This document shows positions 35,356-44,984 of a stretch of DNA of 64,000 nt, one piece after another; the first letter of the stretch is position 1, and each line of letters begins with the position of its first letter. The translations under genes and the position numbers were made by a program. Location: contig JAFEMH010002345.1 of assembly GCA_022495995.1 (NCBI GenBank), forward strand, positions 248,001-312,000. The letters run 5' to 3'. The notes under the pieces were generated by a model. That model had not been told where the DNA came from, ran no database searches, and saw only the letters and a program-made list of their open reading frames with translations. The stretch is from Adenophora triphylla var. japonica. Its lineage: Eukaryota; Streptophyta; Magnoliopsida; Asterales; Campanulaceae.

Positions 35356-36874
35356 TATTGGTCCCAAAGGTGGCAACAAGGGTGAAAAACAGCTAGAGGG
35401 GGGGTAAATAGCTGTTACAAATTTTTCGCCCTTTTTTGAAAACTGAACCTCTTGGCTTACAAAACCGCTTGCAGTGTGTTAGAAACTGCAAGAAGAGTTG
35501 TAAAATGCACATCGGAATATTTTGAATATACAAAGCGGTTTTGAGGTGCGGTTTGTAAAGCGGGTTATAATGCGGTTTTGAGAGTGCAGTTTACAAACAT
35601 AAAAATGAGGTTTTGACAAAGTTAACTCCAAACACGATTCTCAATAATGGATAACAATAAATAAGATCAAACAGAGATAGAGATAAATAGTTAGTAAGAA
35701 TAGTAAATAAAAATGCAGAAATATAAGAACACGATATTTGGAGTGATTCAATCGATAAACGATCTACGTCCACTACCAAGATGGTTAGTCTTGAATTTTC
35801 TAAGAGTTAGATTTTATATTGAGTATGAGAGAGATTACAAGTTACAGAGTATTCAAACTCAGATCTAAAATCTATTCTATGAAGATCAAATCCTAGACTA
35901 TAACCGGTGTATCTCAAATGAATAATCTATGTGATTAAACAAGTGAGGTGTGTGTGTGAAAGCAAGATCAAGGCTTTTTGAATCTAAGAGATGTAGAGCA
36001 CAATGGTGTTAAGGCTTGATTTCTGGGCTGAGAAATATTTCTTGAAGTAGAAGATGAAGATTCAAAGGACTAAGAATTTTCTGGGCAGAGCTTCAGCTTC
36101 TTATGAACTCACAGCAAATCAATTTCTCAAGCAATCTTCAAGTGGTGAAGATTAGGGGTATTTATACCCAAGCACCAAGGAACTAGCCGTTGGACACATT
36201 TGTTGCAAGGACAGTACTGGTGCTTTCCCATTGGTCCACAATAACCACTTTATTCCTTGGTATAGCAGTTGCAGGAAAAAGCTGATCAGACTTCAGCTGC
36301 AGTTAAGGAGAGAAGGACATCTGTCACCTTTTCAAGATCCTTGCAGATCTTGTCTGATAAGTAGTCACGTGACAAGATATGGTGGTTGACATTTGATATT
36401 GCTGACGTGGATTCCAACGGTCAAATGTGGTTCACTTCAAGTCTTCAATCATTGGAGCAGTCTGGTGAGGAGCGATTTAGACATGAGCGGTTTCACCAAG
36501 AGGAGGTTCCATCAGTGCGGTCAAGATGTTGGAACTTCAATGCGGTTTGCATTGGAGCGGTTCACTACTTTGAATTTTGCACTGGATTTCAAGGGTGGTT
36601 TCAGACAAGGATTCCACAAAGCAGTTGCATGGAGCGGTTCTGCTAGGCGGTTTTGACAAGGCATTCTGAAACATTAAACTGCATCCTCATATCCAACGAG
36701 TCTTGTGCCAGTCTTCAAGCCTAATTTATCCTATTCTATAAAATGGATTTAGCTAAAAAATTAAAGTCTAAGCTTCATTACATATGGGCCTAAAGTCCTT
36801 AAAATAGAGAGGAGGTTATGGTATCAATCAAATCTCAAGCTAATCTAGGAGGGTTAAATAATGCATACCCAACA
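35356..36874 (-). repeat. SIRE 5' LTR
   Basis: 1519 bp, the same termini and GCGGT[TC] clusters as the 3' LTR. The inner end reads CCAATA instead of CCAACA. The outer end TGTTGGG (36874, minus strand) is followed by the duplication CCTTG. Confidence 0.92.
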
Positions 36875-38160
36875 CCTTGAATCCCCCAAGCCCTAAACAC
36901 TAACCCAAGAAATATTGGTAAAACCTTGTTCTCCCTACTTAAACCTCCTTTGTTCATGCATCCATTTCATATCTCCATGATGTGATTTTGTTTGTTTACT
37001 TACTAGCTCATCCCCTTCCCCTTTTTGTCCTTGATTCATGAGAATCTCCATGAAATACATTTCCATGGATGATCTTCTAAAGTGATCTACATCTCCTGTC
37101 ATCCCCCATGTCCCCTTTACATTACTAGTCTCTACTTGCTTGCTTGACCTAATGTATGTTCATCTTGGAATCAATTTCCATAGATGACCATCTTAAATGG
37201 TCCACACTTGTTTACTTCCTTATAAATGTCACCCCCCCATAGTCTAAGATGCTCACCTTGGAACCATTTTCGTGGATGAACATCCTTAAGACTTACATAT
37301 TTGGGTCACACAAATATGTAAGAGATACACTTGAGTATAGATCTCAAGGATGGTCCTCCTTGTGACCACCTTAGAGATCTTCCTCTAAAGTTGATACATC
37401 TTGACCTAATATTTACTCATTAACTTACTTTTATGTCAAATCTCCCTTTCCTTTGCAAATGACATGTTTTCAAATCCTAATGTACCCCCAGGATGGCTTG
37501 ATTAAGTGGATTCATCAAATGACCACTAATCAAAGTCTAGGGAAAGAGAGGACAAACATGGATGCCCAAAAAATCAAACATTCATTATTTTTCTGTTTTT
37601 TCAGTTACAGTTCCAGTTAAGTCCTATAAATCCAGTTAAGTTTCTGGAAATTACAGTGACTGACTAGAAAACTGTAAAATATTGAAACTGCAGCCTTGTC
37701 CGCGCAGATGATGTTGCACTATAAACTCATCCACGCGGATGACATTGTCATCTGCAAACAATTTTTCAGTTTCTGTTGTTTTTTAGTTTCATCACCGTTT
37801 TTAAACTATTTTCCAGTTCAGTCCCTCAGATTCCTTTTATTTCCAGAAAGTCCTTTTAAGTTAAACCTTTTTCAAAACAAACACACAAACACACACACAA
37901 AGTTTCAAGTATGAAAGACTCGTCATACGAGGCATTCCGGGTGAACTTCATATGTTCTTCCCGGAGTGTAACATGACCTCCGGACTCGTTTCTCTACTTT
38001 CGGGGGTTTTTTCAAAGTTTTGGCCCTAAACTAAAATGGCGTGGCGACTCCGTTCATTTTTTTTAAGTCCGCTAAAGATTTACCCGATTCCAAAAAAAAT
38101 CTTTTCAAACTTCTCAAGTTTGTCGGGCGCCAAATCGGATCGTCGTGTGGAGGTATATCA
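36875..38160 (+). repeat. Tat-A 3' LTR, right piece
   Basis: Resumes with CCTTGAATCCCCCAAGCC after the SIRE insertion. It contains another palindrome module (TGTCCGCGC, then CTCATCCACGCGGATG at about 37697-37742), matching the internal module at 7214-7259. Near the end it has AAAATGGCGTGGCGACTCC, as in the other Tat LTRs. The end at TATATCA (38160) is my best estimate. Confidence 0.75.
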
Positions 38161-38244
38161 CACCGTCTGTTCTGAATTGTTCTCTCCTGGGTTTCTTTGC
38201 AACAACACAGGACTTCTCTAATCGGCGCCGACCACCACTGAATT

Positions 38245-38278
<34 letters not shown>

Positions 38279-38607
38279 GAACTGGGAATTTCTTCTTGTT
38301 TCGAGTAAGCTTTTCAATCTACCCACTTCAATTTGTTCATGCGATTACATAATACGCCATTTGATATTGTTTTCTTTTTTTGGGTTTCTTCCATTTAGGA
38401 TTACTTGGTTAAATTTTTGGGTGTAACTGTGTGTTTACTTGGTTCAATTTGTGCATTGTTGTATATGAGTTTTTGAATGTTATGACAAAGTGGATTAGAA
38501 ATATGAAAGGAGATTCATTTGTCCAATTTTTTTCTTCTTCAATTTGGGTATAGCATTAATCAAACTGATGTTTCATTATAATTTATATGGTCGAATTGGC
38601 AGGAAAT
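38161..38607 (+). other. leader of the Harbinger-like locus with (CT)n tract
   Basis: Contains a (CT)n microsatellite at about 38250-38277 and a likely 5'-UTR intron (donor GTAAGC near 38305, acceptor TTGGCAG ending at 38602) just before the transposase ATG at 38608. I see no 5' terminal inverted repeat. Confidence 0.45.
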
Positions 38608-39135
38608 ATGGCCCGACTTAGTTTAACAACAAGGAAACATAAGATGAAGAGAAATGCGTTGATCTTTCTATTTTGGATTGAAGTCATGTCAGTTGTTGGG
38701 TGGTTTTTTGAGGTGGCATGTACGTTCATACTCAAACACAAGATGAATAGACCATGTATTAGATATTCATTGAATAATATCGATCGAGATTTAATATCGC
38801 ATAGGTATATTTATGAGAGTGACTCTCTTTGCCTATCTCAACTAAGGATGACTCGAAGGTGCTTCTTCAAGTTGTGTGACATGCTTGAAACGTTAGGAAG
38901 ATTAAAAGCTACTAGGAACATGAAAATTGAGGAACAAGTTGCTATGTTTCTTTACATTATTGCTCATAACATAAAAAATCGGGTCATAATATGTAACTTT
39001 CATCGTTCGGGAGAAACCATTAGTAGACACTTCACTCGGGTTTGCAACGCGATTTTAAGATTACATCCAACATTGCTTAAGAAACCTGAACCTGTGCCCG
39101 AAGACTCTACTGATAGTAGATGGAAATGGTTTAAG
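38608..39135 (+). pseudogene. PIF/Harbinger transposase, N-terminal exon only
   Basis: Begins MARLSLTTRKHKMKRN and contains LCLSQLRMTRRCFFKLCDML, IEEQVAMFLYIIAHNIKNRV and HRSGETISRHF, the conserved N-terminal (DUF8040-type) region of PIF/Harbinger nucleases. The exon ends DSRWKWFK followed by GTATAT, the usual position of the first intron before the DDE nuclease domain. No DDE domain follows; a Stowaway MITE and then a MYB-like ORF lie downstream. This is probably a transposon remnant rather than a domesticated gene. Confidence 0.85.
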
Positions 39136-39176
39136 GTATATTTTACATAATTTAAATAAATCGTCCATAATTTATA

Positions 39177-39432
39177 CTCCCTCTGTCCCATAAAATATTA
39201 CCCCTTTTACTATTTTGAGCGTCCCACTTTAAAGTCCCACTTTCCTAAAAAGGAAAAAAAAATTACTATTCTCCCCACTCATTCTCTCTCCTCCCACTCA
39301 CAACACTTTTCAAATTTACTATTCTCTCCACTCATTCTCTCTCCTCCCACTCACAACACATACTTTAATAACATTATTTCTTATTTTCCGTTCTCAATAG
39401 TAAATGGGTAAAGTTCTCCGGGACGGAGGGAG
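39177..39432. mobile_element. Stowaway-type MITE
   Basis: CTCCCTCTGTCCC start and GGGACGGAGGGAG end, flanked by TA duplications. 256 bp, inserted in the presumed intron of the Harbinger transposase. Confidence 0.9.
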
Positions 39433-39539
39433 TATAATTTTTTATGAATATATATAATGATTATTCTTGTTAAATCTTATTGTTGTTTTATAATAATATG
39501 TATAACATGTTTCCAATATTATGCATGAATCTTTAGGCA

Positions 39540-40586
39540 TGACTTCTAGACAAAACTATCGGCACTGGACATCAGAAGAAGATGCCAAGCTCATAGAGGC
39601 TATGGTGGATTTAGTAAATGGAGGAAATGGCTTTAAGGCTGATAATGGTTTTAAAGCGGGTTATTTGAAAGAAGTTAAATTTGTTTTAAAAGAAACACTC
39701 CCAGATTCTGGACTATTGGGTAAACCGCACATTGAGTCAAGGTTGAAAACACTGAAAAAGGATTGGCAAGTTGTATATGACATGATTTATGGTTATAATA
39801 CTAGTGGCTTTGGCTACGATAGTGAAAAATATTGTATGACTGCTGAACCTACGATTTGGGATGCTTACCTCAAGGTAACTGTTTGCTTTTATTTATTTTG
39901 TGATTTTTATTTTATATAGTTGTAGATTAATTTGTGTTTTTTTATTTTTATCTCTATTGGTGTATCTCTTTTGAAGTTTGATTATATTATGTCTATTTAT
40001 GAATGAATAGGTTCATAAAGAGGCAGCTAAATGAAAAAACAAATCATTTTCCCTATTTGAAGATTTATGTATTGTATTTGGCAAAGATCGAGCTAAAGGT
40101 AATAGGGCTAGAGATTTTGTTGAAATGGAGTAGGCTAACAAAGAAGAAGAAGAAGAAGAAGAAGAAGAAGAAGAAGAAGAAGAAGAAGAGGAGGAGGAAG
40201 ATGGTAACGATTTCGAAGAGGGGAGGGAAGATAGTCTTACCGCACCTACCAATACAGGAGCTGGAGCTGATGTCCATAGTGAAGAGTGTATCAGTGCACC
40301 TCGAAAACGAAAAAGGGCTAGGAGTTAAGATCCTTTGCTTGAAGGTTTATCTAGTGCTGCTACTTTACTCGGGAACAAGATTGAGGAAGCATCCTCAAAA
40401 CTTGGTGAAGCAATACAAAGTGACTTGGATATACAAAAGAAAACAAGCCTTGCTTTTTCTGAGTTGTCCAAATTCGCTTCATTGTCTATGACAGATAGGT
40501 TCAAAGCAACAAATAAGATCACGTCTGAACCAGAGAAAGTGTTGATTTTTTTTTCTATTGAAAAAGAAGAAGAGCGAGAGGAATAG
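39540..40586 (+). pseudogene. MYB/SANT-like protein of PIF/Harbinger type
   Basis: Exon 1 (39540-39874) starts MTSRQNYRHWTSEEDAKLIE and holds the trihelix-like MYB/SANT region (NGFKAGYLKEVKFVLKETLP, IESRLKTLKKDWQVVYDM, SGFGYDSEKYCMTAEPTIWD). Exon 2 starts at 40011 after an AG acceptor and reads FEDLCIVFGKDRAKGNRA, then a poly-glutamate run encoded by (GAA)n (40138-40186), then KLGEAIQSDLDIQKKTS and a stop at 40586. Three in-frame stops (TGA near 40032, TAG near 40131, TAA near 40326) kill the frame. Its partner is the transposase remnant upstream. Confidence 0.85.
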
Positions 40587-41396
40587 GTCAGGTATCTTTT
40601 GGGTAATTGAAATTAAGTGGGGTTTTTATTTTGATTCTCTTTTGCGATACTTTAAATGGGTGTACTTGGAACGTAATTTTGTTGGATTTTAGTATTGGAA
40701 CAATGTTTTTGAGACTATGTTGAAACTCGTAACGTTATGCAACCGTGTTGCTAGTATTCTTTTTTATATATATTGCACAACAACTGGATTTTTATGTTTT
40801 ATGGTGTTTTATATTATATTATTTGATATCAAAATTAATTAGATTATAATATCTGTTGTAAAAAATATTTGTTATGTTTACTTTTACTTAAATGGGACGA
40901 AGGGAGTACATAATTATTGAGTTTTTTTACATGAAGTTAAAAAAGAGTAGTCAGGACATTTTATCAAATATTAATTTCATTCCAACAGTTCTGTTTTAAA
41001 ATAAAACATGAATTGCCAAGAAATTGAATGACAATTACATTTCATTTTGTGTCAACCAAACACAAGGTTTGACCAATTTTTATTTCTTTTCAATTTCTTC
41101 AAAAATTTAATTCCGTTAACCATTTCATTCCTTTAATTTTTTTCTCCTGAACCAAACGCTCCCTGAAGGTAAATAAAGGAAAAAGCTAAACCATCTATCA
41201 GACAAATCATATACTTATTCATTTCTAATTAGAATTGAATTAGTTCACTTGTACATTTTCTCATCTTATTTGGCGGCGCGTGAATCCAATTATATAGAGG
41301 CAACTGGGGAGTGCGTGATGCTGGCAACCATGTCTAGTGCTACGCAGGGCTGGTCTACCGGTACCTGCACCAATCAATCCACATTAATTTCAAATA
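40587..41396. other. AT-rich 3' flank of the Harbinger remnant
   Basis: No gene seen. A MITE-like end (GGGACGAAGGGAG) occurs near 40894-40906. CCAAACGCTCCC near 41150 resembles an inverted Harbinger/Tourist terminal repeat and may be the 3' end of the element. Confidence 0.4.
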
Positions 41397-41670
41397 CTCC
41401 CTCCGATCCAATAAAAACTTCACTAATTATTCAAAAGGGCGTTTCGTTAAAAGCTTCACCTTTTCTTTTTCGGCAAAGAATTTTTACTATTTTCTCCACT
41501 CATTCTCTCTCCTACATTATTTTAATACTCGCAACACCATTATAATTCACTATTCCCTCCACTAATTCTCTTTCCTATTTTCAAATTACACTCACAACAT
41601 TTTTTTTCTCTCATTTCTATAATTTGCGTGCCCACCCAAAAGAGTGAAGCACTTATTGAGACGAAGAGAG
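41397..41670. mobile_element. Stowaway-type MITE, diverged
   Basis: CTCCCTCCGATCC start, GACGAAGAGAG end, TA on both sides, 274 bp. Confidence 0.75.
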
Positions 41671-41718
41671 TACTATTTTTTTTTTAACGAACTTAAATCT
41701 TTCGTACTCTTTCAATTA

Positions 41719-41999
41719 CTCTCTCTGTCACTTTTCTTTCTGCTCGACGGCGAGAAATAATAAAAAATACTAATATAATAAAAGGAGAGAGAATAAATGA
41801 AAGAGTTATTGTGATTAAAAAATGTTAAATAATAGAAAGAATGAATGAGAAAAATAATAAAAGAATTATTGTTGTAAGTAAGTATGACAAATGGTTTCAT
41901 TGAATATAAAAATATATTAACTTACTATGTTGAGATGTAATAATTTAAGTAAGATGACCAAAATGATAAATTGTCTCAAATCAGGTGGGAGAGAGGGAG
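41719..41999. mobile_element. Stowaway-type MITE, diverged
   Basis: CTCTCTCTGTCAC start and GGGAGAGAGGGAG end between TA dinucleotides, 281 bp, AT-rich inside. Confidence 0.65.
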
Positions 42000-42861
42000 T
42001 ACATAGTAAGTTACAACTTTTTTCTTTAATTTTATGTCTTTTACTATATCCAAAAAATGGTAATTTAATACTACCTCTGGTCAAAATAATTATCATTTCA
42101 GCATTTTTTTACTAGTTTTAAGAAAAAATAATTATCACTATTTAATTTAATGAACAAAGTATCACACATATTCTTATTGATTATCTATCTCACCTACATT
42201 CCTTTTCACAATTAATAAATTTCAACAATCTATAGTATAAATGAGAGGGGTGTGTGAACAGTGGTATGAATAGTTTTATCTGACAAATTTCCCATTTTGT
42301 TCTCACTATTTTGTCCCTTTCCCATTTTGTCATTAAAAAAAAAATTAATTTAAAAAAAAAATTAAAAAAAAAATCACGTGGCCTTGAACATGAGCATGTA
42401 CTAGTTTCTTATATAGGGTCGAAAGCTTAACTTGATTACTTTTTTTTTCCCCTAAAAATAACAAATATTTTGAATTAAAAAGTTGATCTAAAAGTGATGG
42501 ATATTTTAGACCAAAGAAGAGAGTAATACATTTTTAATAATGAGTCTCAATTTGTAACAACTATTCATTTACTATTTTTTATTTCGCTTTCTTTTTTACC
42601 CCTATGTCCATATTTACAACACTTCAATATAGTACACTTTTTCCAATTTTAATTTTTTTTTTTTTTGATAAATTTAGACAACGGAGTAATCTCACGTGAG
42701 TGTAAATTTATTTCCTTTTTCGTACATTTCACATGAATGTAGACTATACAAAATAATAGTTTTTATAATTTTATATTCAATGATATCCACTTATTATACT
42801 TACAACAACAATTCACTTACTATTCTTTACACTCATTCTATCTCATATTTTACTTTTTATA
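42000..42861. other. AT-rich spacer with MITE fragments
   Basis: No coding signal. Poly-A/T runs and a possible decayed MITE (CTACCTCTGGTC near 42073 to GACAACGGAG near 42685). Confidence 0.4.
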
Positions 42862-43138
42862 CTCCCTTCATCCCAAACCTACATATCAATTTTGTCATTT
42901 TGGACGTCTCAAACATACATACTCCTTTCCTAAAATGAAAAAGAATCTTTACTATTTCCTTCACTCATTCTCTCTCCTATTTTACTTTTATACTCACAAC
43001 ACCAATCAACTTTACTATTTTCTTCACTCATTCTCTCTCCTATTTTATTTTTATACTTACAACACTTTCTCCATTATTTACTTTCCTTAATTTTCGCGCC
43101 AAACACCAAATGGACATATAGGTTTGGGACCGAAGGAT
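42862..43138. mobile_element. Stowaway-type MITE
   Basis: CTCCCTTCATCCCAAACCT start and AGGTTTGGGACCGAAGGAT end, an 18-19 bp imperfect terminal inverted repeat, flanked by TA. Confidence 0.8.
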
Positions 43139-43701
43139 TACTCAATATCTTTTCCACTCATTATTTCTCCTCTTATTCTACTATTATTTCTTAATTATTG
43201 TGTCTAAAATTTTGGTCTACATTCATCTGGAACAAAGGGAGTATATTTTTATACTCAATGAGAATCACTTATCATATTCACAACAACAATTCACTTATTA
43301 TTCCTTACACTCATACTTTATTTTTTATACTCTTCACACCTACTTCACTATTTATATTATACTATTTTCTTTAATTATTATGCCCAAAATATTAGTTTTT
43401 ATTGAGATGGGTCGGAGGGAGTATGTACTACTTCCTACGTACCAAAATATTTGTTGTTTAATTGTTGTTTAAATAGTTCAAATTTGTCCCAAAATACTAG
43501 TGATTTTGTGTTTATCCAGGAATCTTTACCCTTATTCATGACTACTAACAGTCATAATAAAATCAATAAATTGCCTGAATAATTGAAATATTTTTTAAAG
43601 GTAATTTAGTATATCTAATATATATTGATTGCATTTTTTAAAAGGGACACCAAGGGAATTTGGGCAATTCGATTTAGGAAAAACGTAAAAAACCTAACCC
43701 T
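43139..43701. other. AT-rich spacer with two MITE 3' ends
   Basis: CTGGAACAAAGGGAG (about 43227-43241) and GGGTCGGAGGGAG (about 43410-43422) are right ends of Stowaway-like copies whose left ends are degraded. No gene. Confidence 0.5.
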
Positions 43702-44457
43702 TGTAGGGGAATATGGGTCTTGATCTTGATACTAAGGCCGGATATGTGATTGAATCGTGTATAATCCACTTTTCGAATAAAGTATTTCGACCCTTATTGC
43801 CTGGGTTACACGAAATCCTTATTGGGATAAGACAATCACGCAATTTGTTTTCTAGGCAAAGAGAACAAATCAAAACCTTGAGAATTGTTTGCTTTCGTTA
43901 TATTGTTGTAATTCACTCTTGTGTTTTTCATGTGTGTACAACTGAGATCAATCCCTGTATATATACAGATGGAGAGGTATTAGTTAAAAGGTATAACCAA
44001 AAGACATAACTTTAGCCAAGAGATGTGACTTTTCAGTTTGAGCGGCACTGTTCGAACCGGCCTGCTCAGTAGTCGAGGACTCGCTCGGCCGAGCACACAT
44101 GTCTTATGAAATTACTCAAAGCCGCACGGCCGTGTCTTATGAACTGCACGGCCGTGTTGTTCTTACTGCTCGGCCGAGCAGGCACAAGCCTCGGCCGAGC
44201 AAGACACTCCAGAAACTTTGGCCAATTTGCTAAGCTCTGCTCGGCCGAGTCAAGGACTCTGCTCACCGAGCACCTGTCAGCAAAATGTGCTACCCTTTAA
44301 CTTTTACTTTTTTATCGAGGTTGACTTCGTTTTAGCTCAAACGAGTGTGTACTCCACACTTTCCCTTACTCGTATCCGAGTCTAATATGAATCACATTGA
44401 TCTCTTAGTAAATCACCATTACAATAAAATAAGTTGATGATACTAAAATCACCAACA
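43702..44457 (-). repeat. 3' LTR of the Tork-like copia
   Basis: Contains GCTCGGCCGAGC-type palindromes at 44083, 44168, 44189 and 44239 and CACGGCCGTG words at about 44126-44155. In element sense these lie upstream of the TATA-like GTATATATAC (43957-43966). A polypurine tract (AAAATGGAGGGGATT, minus strand) follows the LTR start at 44458-44472. Confidence 0.9.
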
Positions 44458-44984
44458 AATCCCCTCCATTTTAATGTAATCCTTTGATTTACTAACTTTT
44501 TATAAATAACGAAACAAACGAATGCATAAATGAAAATGTCTTGCGATTGAATTTTCATCTTAGTATAATACACATTTCAAATACTCGAGAATCGGGGTGT
44601 CGTAACGATTGAACCCGTCAACTCATATGAATACCTGAAGATACTATACACATAAGTTCAGTACAATTCTCTTTGTTTAATCTTGACACTATTACAAGCC
44701 ATTGTGTCCATATCCGATAGTGAACATATAGGAAGCCAAGTCCTAGCTTCTTGAAGCGGCAAAACTTCATGTCCACATAGGTAGTTCCTTTTAATCTTGC
44801 ACCTGCATTTGCAATTTTTCAAAGGAACTATTAAGAAGATATTCTTCAACCTAACCTTTACTTGCAGGTCTGAACACATACCTTGGAAAAGATAATAACA
44901 TGTGTTCCAATCTCCAACTGCGAGCTTTCCACATTGAATTCAAGCTTCTAACGTTGTATTAGAAGGGAATTGGGTATCTCACAA

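Larger units (their letters stand above)
12320..36874 (-). mobile_element. SIRE/Maximus-type Ty1/copia element with env-like ORF, complete with TSD
   Basis: Two LTRs of 1517 and 1519 bp (12320-13836 and 35356-36874) flank it, with exact 5-bp duplications CCTTG (12315-12319 and 36875-36879). On the minus strand the order is 5' LTR, PBS (35353-35342), gag with zinc knuckle, protease-integrase-RT-RNase H, a long extra ORF, PPT (13850-13837), 3' LTR. Without the nested Tat-B insertion it is about 13.8 kb, long for copia but usual for SIRE-type elements, which carry an env-like ORF after pol. Frameshifts in gag, integrase and RNase H show it is inactive. Confidence 0.9.
2864..38160 (+). mobile_element. 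Tat-A: Ty3/gypsy Tat-lineage element, 5' truncated by the window, heavily nested
   Basis: Order on the plus strand: pol (2864-5137), two antisense extra ORFs (about 10417 down to 5697), tandem arrays (10691-11616), then a 3' LTR starting TGTAAGTGCCCC at 11854. The LTR is interrupted by the SIRE element 12320-36874 and resumes at 36875, ending near 38160 at TATATCA. The same LTR opening (TGTAAGT.CCC) recurs in Tat-B and Tat-C. Extra ORFs downstream of pol are a known feature of the Tat lineage. The 5' LTR lies beyond the left edge. The exact 3' end is inferred from the TG..CA rule only. Confidence 0.75.

Noticed and set aside
40003..40491. ORF with poly-lysine run
   Set aside because: Out-of-frame reading of the (GAA)n tract; the MYB frame gives poly-glutamate.
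39540..40586. Host MYB/trihelix transcription factor gene
   Set aside because: Three in-frame stops and the adjacent Harbinger transposase fragment indicate a transposon ORF.
43713..44009. 98-codon ORF repeated at 48932
   Set aside because: It is LTR sequence of the Tork-like copia in antisense; both copies are open by chance.
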